Positions 55,301 to 64,000 of a stretch of 64,000 bases of DNA are shown one piece after another. A program made the translations under genes and the position numbers. Where the stretch lies: the NCBI RefSeq assembly GCF_963676685.1, contig NC_092354.1:38720193-38784192 (forward strand), in the 5' to 3' direction. A model generated the notes under the pieces. The model was not told the DNA's origin, made no database searches, and saw nothing but the letters and a program-made list of their open reading frames with translations. The first letter of the stretch is position 1. The number at the start of each line of letters is the position of its first letter. The DNA comes from Mytilus edulis (taxonomy: Eukaryota > Mollusca > Bivalvia > Mytilida > Mytilidae).

Positions 55301-56214
55301 ATAGTCCTCACCTAATTAAAAGTGAAGGAAATATCCTCATTGATAACAAGTATAGTAATTATTTAAAAATATATACAGATGGATCTAAGAATCCAGAAAA
55401 CAACACAAATGCATGTGCTTTTGTAGTTCCGGAACTTAAAGTAAAAAAAGGTTTTAAATTACAAAATCATGTTTCAATATTTATGTGTGAATTGACAGCC
55501 ATACTTTTATCTTTATATTGGTTAGAAGAATTTCAACCAGAAAATACTGTAATATTTGTAGATTCACTGTCAGCACTAAAAGCTATTACAGGAAGTATTT
55601 TTAAAGTTAAAACACAAATAATTTATGACATTCAATATATATATAGTAAACTGTCCAAATTAGGCCTAAATATCATTTTAGAATGGATACCCAGTCATGT
55701 GGGTTTAAGTGGTAATGAAATGGCAGACACAGCAGCTAAAAAGGCTCTATCAATAGAAACATGTATAACTAGTATACCACTTTACAAAGAAGACATCAAA
55801 TGTTTATGTAAAAATTTACTAAAAAAAATGTGGCAACAATACTGGGAAAATAACACAAAAAGTAAACAACTACACACTATTCAAAATGATGTTAACTTTT
55901 GTATTACCATACCAAAGAGTACTAGAGAAAGAGAAAGAACTCTATTTAAACTTAGATCAAGTTATATATTCACTAATAAATTCAAATACACAATGGGTAA
56001 ATGCAATAGTGAACTGTGTGACACATGTTTAGTAGTGGACGATATGCAACACTACCTGTTTAACTGTAGGAAGTACATACCACAAAGACAAAAAATGATG
56101 GAAAAGTTTGAAACATCAGGGGTAAAAGATCTCTCATATAAAAATTTATTTTCAGGATATTCTCAGACACTAATCCCAATATGGGATTTTTTAATAAACA
56201 CCGGTATGCGATAA
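52354..56214 (+). CDS. LINE ORF2: endonuclease, reverse transcriptase, RNase H
   Basis: 1286 aa. Endonuclease (about 34-250): HWNCRG near 40, CFQETW with E67, CGDFN with D164, GSDHH near 238. RT (about 500-780): SYRPIALT near 549, FIDFQKAFDML near 619, NGTPQGSCISP near 676, QFADDSA with Asp pair at about 709-710. RNase H (about 1005-1130): D1009 (YTDGS), E1046 (CELTA), D1070 (FVDSL), D1125 (EMADTA), the full catalytic set, plus SHVGLSGNE. A C-terminal Cys-His motif (CDTC...HYLFNC) follows near 1220. The start ATG overlaps the ORF1 stop as TAATG. The true mature start of the endonuclease may be nearer Met34 (MFSIVHWNCRG). Confidence 0.95.
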   Translation: MYYTNHKILTEVMLYVLSVLIMANFTSLLIYNIMFSIVHWNCRGIHNNAAEYIAMSQIKPDIICFQETWCKNEQDHPHVMGYKIADFSVRNTKSHGGTAIYVRENLPYLKKNIDSNLEISCIKFNFDNNDITLVNLYDTESDTKLPQYNNIFDQIEGKFLLCGDFNAHHTMWGGKHTDTKGRELFSFLEYKDIVLLNDGTGTRCNPSTLELAPIDLSFCNSSLASKITWSVDLTSSYGSDHHVVNINFSHKQILTDDSESVYNYKKADWEAFSSKCNEHLSPDMISDNIEETCSRLTNKILQIAGECIPVKLKNNKPKKPQVPWWTPECTKSVKERNICKNRAQHTGFGTDFTIYREKERACRKTIKAAQAMYWESYCNSLNNDSKLSDVWKKVKSMLGKTFKKLNLPTLLYNDTKYECTQDKADILATNYAQVSSDDNYSDNFKSQKQDIEQKEYSKLLHYYKDNSDSYNEPYTMQELKDAISDTSDTSPGKDKITYSMFKQFTDKSLSVLLLFINRVWFLQKLPSEWKHSIISPVLKPGKNPTDPQSYRPIALTSNFVKIMEKMVNNRLRWYLEKNNFYTPNQSGFRKNRNTMEQIIRIDNDIHKAFLKKHFTVGVFIDFQKAFDMLWKKGLLIKMASLGIRGNMLGWVKDFLSDRTIQVKVNNTYSEIFIIQNGTPQGSCISPTLFNIMVNDISNNLKYCAMSQFADDSAIWLSGKSNKYLQKRIQEDIDTISTWCDKWGFLISQTKTVAMIFSKNSSPCIKLKLGETILSFVKEVKFLGMIFDSKLTWLKHIHYIESRCSRVLNCMKLLTGTKWGANCSTLRTIYISMIRSKIDYGCEVYNSASHSVKKKLDSIQAQALRICAGAHKTASISGLQTEIGDPPYELRRKSLITKSFLNILSLNDTNPTIKSLQENAIYEFNKEKIKENQKPYCVTAHDTMNKFNVDYNTVYKCKEFPTPPWHVLKPQVRTELTNIITKKDSPHLIKSEGNILIDNKYSNYLKIYTDGSKNPENNTNACAFVVPELKVKKGFKLQNHVSIFMCELTAILLSLYWLEEFQPENTVIFVDSLSALKAITGSIFKVKTQIIYDIQYIYSKLSKLGLNIILEWIPSHVGLSGNEMADTAAKKALSIETCITSIPLYKEDIKCLCKNLLKKMWQQYWENNTKSKQLHTIQNDVNFCITIPKSTRERERTLFKLRSSYIFTNKFKYTMGKCNSELCDTCLVVDDMQHYLFNCRKYIPQRQKMMEKFETSGVKDLSYKNLFSGYSQTLIPIWDFLINTGMR

Positions 56215-58193
56215 AAGTAAAATTATTCAGAAAATACTGAAAATCTAGCTATATATATATATTTCTAGTTTCTAGTGTAAATTTTGTAAAAACATGCTTA
56301 AAATTGTTTTAATAGGATACTTTTGGTCAGGGTTTGAAAACCTACAGATATTATCAGTATAGGTAAAGAGAAATATATAACTTTAGGGCTTGCAATTCAT
56401 TAGTAAAATTACTTTTAAACAAAATATTGTAATATTAGTCACTGGACAACAATTCATGGATTTGAACAAGTATGACAACAAATATCAAATATTCAAAATA
56501 CTATTACATCTGTAACAACTGATTAAATGAACTCTTAATAAGATAAAATCTAAGTAAGGAAATGAAAATGAAATTAATTTATAATTAATTAGCATTGAAT
56601 AGATTCTTTTTTTATAAATTTGCTTATAAATGTCATAAATACATGTGATCATATGTAAAATATCATGCCACAGGAGTCTGACATATCTCCCTGAAATCAT
56701 CAATCACAATCACTCTCTCGTCGGTCCATCCCAAATCAAATTGGGGACACAAACCTCACAATAAGAATTAACTGCATGTTTATATATGTACCTAACTAAC
56801 ACTATGAGGAATGTGATTCAGCTGCTGTCAATGGATAAACTATTGACACCGTAGCTAAAATATTGATAGGGTTATACATGGGGTCGACTGACGAGATGAG
56901 TTATCTTAATGTGGGATATTTTTCTTTAAGGGCACTGGCTTGCCAGAACCCCGGTCATTGTGATATGATGATTTTAAGAACCAACCAGCACATTTTACAA
57001 CGACCAAAAACAATGCACCGTGTAAATACTAACCTAGTATTAGTATTATTGTCTATCATTTTTAGTCACGGCTGCTAAATCATCCGTTTAGACTGGAAAA
57101 TGTTTGTTTACAGCCTCCTCGCCGGGTATGCTTGCAGCACATGGTTACCACGTGGTACGGCTGCAAGTATTTACCAACAATTTATTTCTTTACAGTGCAA
57201 GGGAAACAACTCCAGTCTAAACGGGCGACACCAAAAACAAATAATTCGGTAGATATATATTATTTACCTTTTTTTTCTTAGTTTTTTTTTATTTCTAAAT
57301 ATTGGCTTTTTAATAGTTGTAACAGAGCTGGAGGGTATCATTTATCAGTTTATGATTTCTAAATATAAGAAACATAACCCCGTTGAATTTGACAATATAC
57401 GGCACTAAAACTTCTACGAAAGTTTTTATTTTTAAAGTAGTACGTACACTAAATCAAGTACTACCAAGATAGCACTCTCTGGTATACATCTATACTGTAC
57501 ATAACTGCAAACATGAACACTTACAATTTATTACACACAAATATGTTACAACAATACATTATAGATTCTAAGTATACATACACAGTAATTTATATATTTT
57601 TTTTCTTCTCAGATAACGTAAGTTTAAGAAACTTTTATAAGTGAGGGTGCTATCTTTAAGTCAAACTCAATATACAGAGAATCACAATTTACCAAGGACG
57701 TACGAGCCGCGGTATAATTGTATTAATGTGTATACCATGTACGGGAATATGTCAGACCCCTTCTACGATTTGCATATTTGTAAAAGTCAGATATGTCTAT
57801 CCAAAAGTATATGATACTTACTATTTTCATGTTTAAAAAACAAACACACCTACCTACCAAATCATTCAATACTTATAAACACAGAAGGTTAAGTTACAAA
57901 TAACGGAATAATAAGCTCACATATATTTTTCTTCGTAATAAAAAAAATTAACCAATAGATAATCAAGATAATTAAAATACACACTATAGCTCAGATTTAA
58001 ATAACAAGATTAATTAAATTTAAGGGGGAAAAAAAAACTCACAAAATTTTTATAATAGAATACATGATATAGGCTAACACCTAAATAATGAAAAATTTAA
58101 AACATTTACTTGAAATGTTTTTATATAAGGTAATCTGGCGCAATACCCGCAAGGGTAGTCGCCATTAAATTCTATTTAGTAGTAGTAGTAGTA
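56215..58193 (+). other. 3' UTR of the I-type LINE
   Basis: About 1.98 kb, AT-rich, no ORF with a domain. Unusually long; at least one hairpin element (57084-57224) lies in it, so part may be nested insertion. Ends in (TAG)n. Confidence 0.55.
57084..57224. mobile_element. 141-bp hairpin MITE-like element
   Basis: Ends CCGTTTAGACTGG and CCAGTCTAAACGG are perfect inverted repeats, with a second internal palindrome (GCTTGCAG...CTGCAAG around CCACGTGG). No clear target duplication. Confidence 0.7.
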
Positions 58194-58617
58194 GTATGCA
58201 TTGAAATTAACATGTACCATATGTCGACTTTACGAGTTCAAGTTGTCTGTCATGCAAACCACAACAGAAATCGTGTCAAATTACAGAACTTTTCGTTTTG
58301 CGATTAGGTCTTCTTTGAAAGACTTGGATTTAATTATCCCTCCCCCTTTTAGATCACGATTTTTTTTTTTTTTTAACTATGCGGGTAAGCTTAAGTTGCA
58401 AATTATACACGAAGCCGACAGTAGCGGGGATATTTCTGGTCATTATATTTCAACCTCGAATTGAGATTATGCTGCAGCTGTAATTTTAACTATCGCCGAT
58501 TTCCTCTATCAAATATATTTACCGACAATTTCAGTATAATATTAACATGCATATATACCATACATATCAGGTAACACGTGTCCTTATATGATCAAGTTAA
58601 ACAAGTGATAGTCATAA

Positions 58618-58688
58618 GCATCGGTGGTTCAGTGGTAGAATGCTCGCCTGCCACGCGGGCGGCCCGGGTTCGATTCCCGGCCGATGCA
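58618..58688 (+). tRNA. tRNA-Gly-GCC: tRNA-Gly (GCC)
   Basis: Consensus copy, about 425 bp after the LINE (TAG)n tail; its upstream block is complete. Confidence 0.96.
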
Positions 58689-59333
58689 TTTCTTTTTTCG
58701 TCTCTTTCAAATGTTTTCAATTGATTAGAGGACATATTGGCACATAATCGTATCATCCACAAATATATAGTGGGCATTACTGTTAATTAACGTAAAAAGA
58801 AATTCATTTGATGCCATCATTTCAAATACAACGCGTGCGTCTCTTCGCTTTGGAGGTCAATCTTGAAAAAGATACAAATAAATATCGGTAAGAACGCGCT
58901 TTATAAGTGTGCCAGGAGTGAATGGCTCCTGCGCTGCCATTTTTTAGTAATAGAGTGGAATTGTATAGAGAGAGTGGCAAACGCAGGGAATTACGTTATC
59001 GTATCTAACTTATACCCCGAGGGGATAATGTCATAACAACTGACTAAATGACAAGAAATACATAAAACATCAACATGACTTTAAAACAGAAAGTCATAAT
59101 TATTTGCTAGTGTACATTCTTCTGCAGGACTGGTGTGATGGTCACCCATCTCATTTCAGTCGGTGTCATTTCAAGACATAATATTAAGGCACAAAACAGC
59201 GGCAGATGCAAACTGCAAGCTAACATACGTTGCAAGAATTAATTGCAATTTATTCGCTCTGATGAGTATGTGAATCCTGCATATCTTGTTCGTGACTTTT
59301 AACATAGTTTCCTCCAAGCACAAAAAATTAAAG

Positions 59334-59405
59334 CTCCGATGCCGGGAATCGAACCCGGGCCGTCTGGGTGAAAACCAGAAATCCTAACCACTAGACCACA
59401 TCGGA
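59334..59405 (-). tRNA. tRNA-Glu-TTC: tRNA-Glu (TTC)
   Basis: Consensus copy. Confidence 0.96.
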
Positions 59406-60061
59406 CTTAGTATAACTAGTTAAAATTAAGCTATATATAAAAGCGTCCTTACCGAGCCTAATACATTTAATATGATTGTGTCAACATATGATAACCATGA
59501 TTCAGCTGACAGCATGACAGGAGAGTATTCAAAGCTCACAAAATTATACCAGTCGGTAATTATAGGATGCAGAAACGTATATCTACAACTGATAAAGGGC
59601 AAAGTTATGTATTTAGCTTAATTGTAATTACATGGAGTGTATGCATTGAAATTAACATGTACCATATGTCGACTTTACGAGTTCAAGTTGTCTGTCATGC
59701 AAACCACAACAGAAATCGTGTCAAATTACAGAACTTTTCGTTTTGCGATTAGGTCTTCTTTGAAAGACTTGGATTTAATTATCCCTCCCCCTTTTAGATC
59801 ACGATTTTTTTTTTTTTTAACTATGCGGGTAAGCTTAAGTTGCAAATTATACACGAAGCCGACAGTAGCGGGGATATTTCTGGTCATTATATTTCAACCT
59901 CGAATTGAGATTATGCTGCAGCTGTAATTTTAACTATCGCCGATTTCCTCTATCAAATATATTTACCGACAATTTCAGTATAATATTAACATGCATATAT
60001 ACCATACATATCAGGTAACACGTGTCCTTATATGATCAAGTTAAACAAGTGATAGTCATAA

Positions 60062-60132
60062 GCATCGGTGGTTCAGTGGTAGAATGCTCGCCTGCCACGC
60101 GGGCGGCCCGGGTTCGATTCCCGGCCGATGCA
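60062..60132 (+). tRNA. tRNA-Gly-GCC: tRNA-Gly (GCC)
   Basis: Consensus copy. Confidence 0.96.
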
Positions 60133-60777
60133 TTTCTTTTTTCGTCTCTTTCAAATGTTTTCAATTGATTAGAGGACATATTGGCACATAATCGTATCAT
60201 CCACAAATATATAGTGGGCATTACTGTTAATTAACGTAAAAAGAAATTCATTTGATGCCATCATTTCAAATACAACGCGTGCGTCTCTTCGCTTTGGAGG
60301 TCAATCTTGAAAAAGATACAAATAAATATCGGTAAGAACGCGCTTTATAAGTGTGCCAGGAGTGAATGGCTCCTGCGCTGCCATTTTTTAGTAATAGAGT
60401 GGAATTGTATAGAGAGAGTGGCAAACGCAGGGAATTACGTTATCGTATCTAACTTATACCCCGAGGGGATAATGTCATAACAACTGACTAAATGACAAGA
60501 AATACATAAAACATCAACATGACTTTAAAACAGAAAGTCATAATTATTTGCTAGTGTACATTCTTCTGCAGGACTGGTGTGATGGTCACCCATCTCATTT
60601 CAGTCGGTGTCATTTCAAGACATAATATTAAGGCACAAAACAGCGGCAGATGCAAACTGCAAGCTAACATACGTTGCAAGAATTAATTGCAATTTATTCG
60701 CTCTGATGAGTATGTGAATCCTGCATATCTTGTTCGTGACTTTTAACATAGTTTCCTCCAAGCACAAAAAATTAAAG

Positions 60778-60849
60778 CTCCGATGCCGGGAATCGAACCC
60801 GGGCCGTCTGGGTGAAAACCAGAAATCCTAACCACTAGACCACATCGGA
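60778..60849 (-). tRNA. tRNA-Glu-TTC: tRNA-Glu (TTC)
   Basis: Consensus copy. Confidence 0.96.
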
Positions 60850-61505
60850 CTTAGTATAACTAGTTAAAATTAAGCTATATATAAAAGCGTCCTTACCGAG
60901 CCTAATACATTTAATATGATTGTGTCAACATATGATAACCATGATTCAGCTGACAGCATGACAGGAGAGTATTCAAAGCTCACAAAATTATACCAGTCGG
61001 TAATTATAGGATGCAGAAACGTATATCTACAACTGATAAAGGGCAAAGTTATGTATTTAGCTTAATTGTAATTACATGGAGTGTATGCATTGAAATTAAC
61101 ATGTACCATATGTCGACTTTACGAGTTCAAGTTGTCTGTCATGCAAACCACAACAGAAATCGTGTCAAATTACAGAACTTTTCGTTTTGCGATTAGGTCT
61201 TCTTTGAAAGACTTGGATTTAATTATCCCTCCCCCTTTTAGATCACGATTTTTTTTTTTTTTAACTATGCGGGTAAGCTTAAGTTGCAAATTATACACGA
61301 AGCCGACAGTAGCGGGGATATTTCTGGTCATTATATTTCAACCTCGAATTGAGATTATGCTGCAGCTGTAATTTTAACTATCGCCGATTTCCTCTATCAA
61401 ATATATTTACCGACAATTTCAGTATAATATTAACATGCATATATACCATACATATCAGGTAACACGTGTCCTTATATGATCAAGTTAAACAAGTGATAGT
61501 CATAA

Positions 61506-61576
61506 GCATCGGTGGTTCAGTGGTAGAATGCTCGCCTGCCACGCGGGCGGCCCGGGTTCGATTCCCGGCCGATGCA
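61506..61576 (+). tRNA. tRNA-Gly-GCC: tRNA-Gly (GCC)
   Basis: Consensus copy. Confidence 0.96.
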
Positions 61577-62221
61577 TTTCTTTTTTCGTCTCTTTCAAAT
61601 GTTTTCAATTGATTAGAGGACATATTGGCACATAATCGTATCATCCACAAATATATAGTGGGCATTACTGTTAATTAACGTAAAAAGAAATTCATTTGAT
61701 GCCATCATTTCAAATACAACGCGTGCGTCTCTTCGCTTTGGAGGTCAATCTTGAAAAAGATACAAATAAATATCGGTAAGAACGCGCTTTATAAGTGTGC
61801 CAGGAGTGAATGGCTCCTGCGCTGCCATTTTTTAGTAATAGAGTGGAATTGTATAGAGAGAGTGGCAAACGCAGGGAATTACGTTATCGTATCTAACTTA
61901 TACCCCGAGGGGATAATGTCATAACAACTGACTAAATGACAAGAAATACATAAAACATCAACATGACTTTAAAACAGAAAGTCATAATTATTTGCTAGTG
62001 TACATTCTTCTGCAGGACTGGTGTGATGGTCACCCATCTCATTTCAGTCGGTGTCATTTCAAGACATAATATTAAGGCACAAAACAGCGGCAGATGCAAA
62101 CTGCAAGCTAACATACGTTGCAAGAATTAATTGCAATTTATTCGCTCTGATGAGTATGTGAATCCTGCATATCTTGTTCGTGACTTTTAACATAGTTTCC
62201 TCCAAGCACAAAAAATTAAAG

Positions 62222-62293
62222 CTCCGATGCCGGGAATCGAACCCGGGCCGTCTGGGTGAAAACCAGAAATCCTAACCACTAGACCACATCGGA
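62222..62293 (-). tRNA. tRNA-Glu-TTC: tRNA-Glu (TTC)
   Basis: Consensus copy. Confidence 0.96.
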
Positions 62294-62949
62294 CTTAGTA
62301 TAACTAGTTAAAATTAAGCTATATATAAAAGCGTCCTTACCGAGCCTAATACATTTAATATGATTGTGTCAACATATGATAACCATGATTCAGCTGACAG
62401 CATGACAGGAGAGTATTCAAAGCTCACAAAATTATACCAGTCGGTAATTATAGGATGCAGAAACGTATATCTACAACTGATAAAGGGCAAAGTTATGTAT
62501 TTAGCTTAATTGTAATTACATGGAGTGTATGCATTGAAATTAACATGTACCATATGTCGACTTTACGAGTTCAAGTTGTCTGTCATGCAAACCACAACAG
62601 AAATCGTGTCAAATTACAGAACTTTTCGTTTTGCGATTAGGTCTTCTTTGAAAGACTTGGATTTAATTATCCCTCCCCCTTTTAGATCACGATTTTTTTT
62701 TTTTTTAACTATGCGGGTAAGCTTAAGTTGCAAATTATACACGAAGCCGACAGTAGCGGGGATATTTCTGGTCATTATATTTCAACCTCGAATTGAGATT
62801 ATGCTGCAGCTGTAATTTTAACTATCGCCGATTTCCTCTATCAAATATATTTACCGACAATTTCAGTATAATATTAACATGCATATATACCATACATATC
62901 AGGTAACACGTGTCCTTATATGATCAAGTTAAACAAGTGATAGTCATAA

Positions 62950-63020
62950 GCATCGGTGGTTCAGTGGTAGAATGCTCGCCTGCCACGCGGGCGGCCCGGG
63001 TTCGATTCCCGGCCGATGCA
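62950..63020 (+). tRNA. tRNA-Gly-GCC: tRNA-Gly (GCC), last array copy
   Basis: Consensus copy. Its 3' spacer carries private changes (63060 T, 63242 G) not seen in inner units, as expected at an array edge. Confidence 0.96.
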
Positions 63021-63634
63021 TTTCTTTTTTCGTCTCTTTCAAATGTTTTCAATTGATTATAGGACATATTGGCACATAATCGTATCATCCACAAATATAT
63101 AGTGGGCATTACTGTTAATTAACGTAAAAAGAAATTCATTTGATGCCATCATTTCAAATACAACGCGTGCGTCTCTTCGCTTTGGAGGTCAATCTTGAAA
63201 AAGATACAAATAAATATCGGTAAGAACGCGCTTTATAAGTGGGCCAGGAGTGAATGGCTCCTGCGCTGCCATTTTTTAGTAATAGAGTGGAATTGTATAG
63301 AGAGAGTGGCAAACGCAGGGAATTACGTTATCGTATCTAACTTATACCCCGAGGGGATAATGTCATAACAACTGACTAAATGACAAGAAATACATAAAAC
63401 ATCAACATGACTTTAAAACAGAAAGTCATAATTATTTGCTAGTGTACATTCTTCTGCAGGACTGGTGTGATGGTCACCCATCTCATTTCAGTCGGTGTCA
63501 TTTCAAGACATAATATTAAGGCACAAAACAGCGGCAGATGCAAACTGCAAGCTAACATACGTTGCAAGAATTAATTGCAATTTATTCGCTCTGATGAGTA
63601 TGTGAATCCTGCATATCTTTTTCGTGACTTTTAA

Positions 63635-63707
63635 TTTATTGTTTATGTTGAGGATTTTGTGAAATTTCTCATTTTTGAAAACATTAGTGCATAAGGATTA
63701 AATAAAA
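63635..63707 (+). repeat. 73-bp insert copied from the array's right flank
   Basis: Identical to 63915-63987 outside the array, 280 bp away. It sits between GACTTTTAA and ACATAGTTTCC, which are adjacent in all other units. Confidence 0.92.
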
Positions 63708-63738
63708 CATAGTTTCCTCCAAGCACAAAAAATTAAAG

Positions 63739-63810
63739 CTCCGATGCCGGGAATCGAACCCGGGCCGTCTGGGTGAAAACCAGAAATCCTAACCACTAGA
63801 CCACATCGGA
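63739..63810 (-). tRNA. tRNA-Glu-TTC: tRNA-Glu (TTC), last array copy
   Basis: Consensus copy with TATA-like box (TATATATAAAAG on plus near 63838) still inside the array, 69 bp before the right edge. Confidence 0.96.
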
Positions 63811-63879
63811 CTTAGTATAACTAGTTAAAATTAAGCTATATATAAAAGCGTCCTTACCGAGCCTAATACATTTAATATG

Positions 63880-64000
63880 GGTACACAAATTTGCTCCGTG
63901 AATCTACTAGTTTATTTATTGTTTATGTTGAGGATTTTGTGAAATTTCTCATTTTTGAAAACATTAGTGCATAAGGATTAAATAAAATTGCGTAAATATG
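63880..64000. other. Right flank of the tRNA array
   Basis: Unique sequence beyond the array, containing the source copy (63915-63987) of the 73-bp insert. No gene seen. Confidence 0.7.

Larger units (their letters stand above)
50925..58193 (+). mobile_element. Full-length I/Jockey-group LINE with RNase H
   Basis: 7.27 kb, flanked by the 12-bp duplication GTATGCATTGAA (50913-50924 and 58194-58205) in the type B spacer. 5' UTR of about 218 bp, ORF1, ORF2 overlapping by one base, a long 3' UTR of about 2.0 kb, and a (TAG)n tail at about 58175-58193 in place of poly(A), as in I-type elements that end in simple trinucleotide repeats. Both ORFs are intact. ORF2 has endonuclease, RT and RNase H, which places it in the I/Nimb side of the Jockey supergroup. 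Nothing suggests tRNA targeting; it interrupts neither tRNA gene. Confidence 0.92.
58194..63879. repeat. Tandem tRNA array, type B block 5 (right end)
   Basis: tRNA-Glu spacing 1444, 1444 and 1517 bp. From the unit at 59.4 kb on, the T-run is shorter than in block 4, which accounts for 1444 against 1445 and marks a second homogenised subgroup. The last unit is 73 bp longer because of an insert copied from the flank. Identity to the array ends at 63879 (TTTAATATG). Confidence 0.96.

Noticed and set aside
50925-58193. tRNA-targeting by the I-type LINE
   Set aside because: It lies in spacer with an ordinary 12-bp duplication and only one copy is seen; no target motif evident.

Overview
This is eukaryotic, AT-rich nuclear DNA, most likely from a marine bivalve and probably a mussel (Mytilus-like). 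That assignment rests on dispersed repeats I recognise as common in mussel and bivalve genomes (38.2, 30.7, 39.8 and 32.0 kb), on mollusc-like LINEs, and on tRNA genes with eukaryotic internal promoters and no encoded CCA. No ordinary host protein gene is convincing.

The backbone is a tandem array of two tRNA genes, with both edges inside the window (about 2560 to 63879). Each unit carries one tRNA-Glu(TTC) on the minus strand and one tRNA-Gly(GCC) on the plus strand, transcribed divergently. Two unit types occur. Type A is about 1.10 kb and fills 2.56-19.60 kb. Type B is about 1.445 kb and fills 19.60-63.88 kb. I count 17 full-length tRNA-Glu genes and 18 full-length tRNA-Gly genes, plus one internally deleted tRNA-Glu pseudogene and fragments made by insertions. 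Both tRNA genes keep a TATA-like box near -30 in both unit types, although the rest of the spacers has diverged.

The array is heavily colonised by mobile DNA. (1) 5926-11928, minus strand: an intact Tx1/L1-type LINE (ORF1 557 aa, ORF2 1300 aa) inserted inside a tRNA-Glu gene and flanked by an 89-bp duplication that leaves one complete tRNA-Glu. (2) 16081-17938: a 1.86-kb insertion ended by two roughly 105-bp hairpins, with a candidate captured two-exon gene fragment. (3) 20934-22703, minus strand: a 1.77-kb element with a single 311-aa ORF and no reverse transcriptase, inserted at the same tRNA-Glu nucleotide and sharing the LINE's 3' tail. (4) 23447-24845, plus strand: the 5' part of a related LINE, beginning inside a tRNA-Gly gene. 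(5) 25870-44979: a 19.1-kb block bounded by roughly 468-bp inverted repeats that contain arrays of a palindromic 10-mer; the interior is ordinary repeat-rich bivalve DNA. (6) 50925-58193, plus strand: a complete I/Jockey-group LINE with endonuclease, reverse transcriptase and RNase H, in the spacer with a 12-bp target duplication.

A 675-aa CACTA/EnSpm-like transposase ORF lies to the left of the array at 175-2202. Taken together, the locus behaves like an rDNA-type niche: a redundant, homogenised RNA-gene array used as a landing zone by site-specific retroelements. The best candidate for something undescribed is the pairing of a tRNA-Glu-specific LINE with a non-autonomous ORF-bearing partner, followed by the 19-kb composite inverted-repeat insertion.
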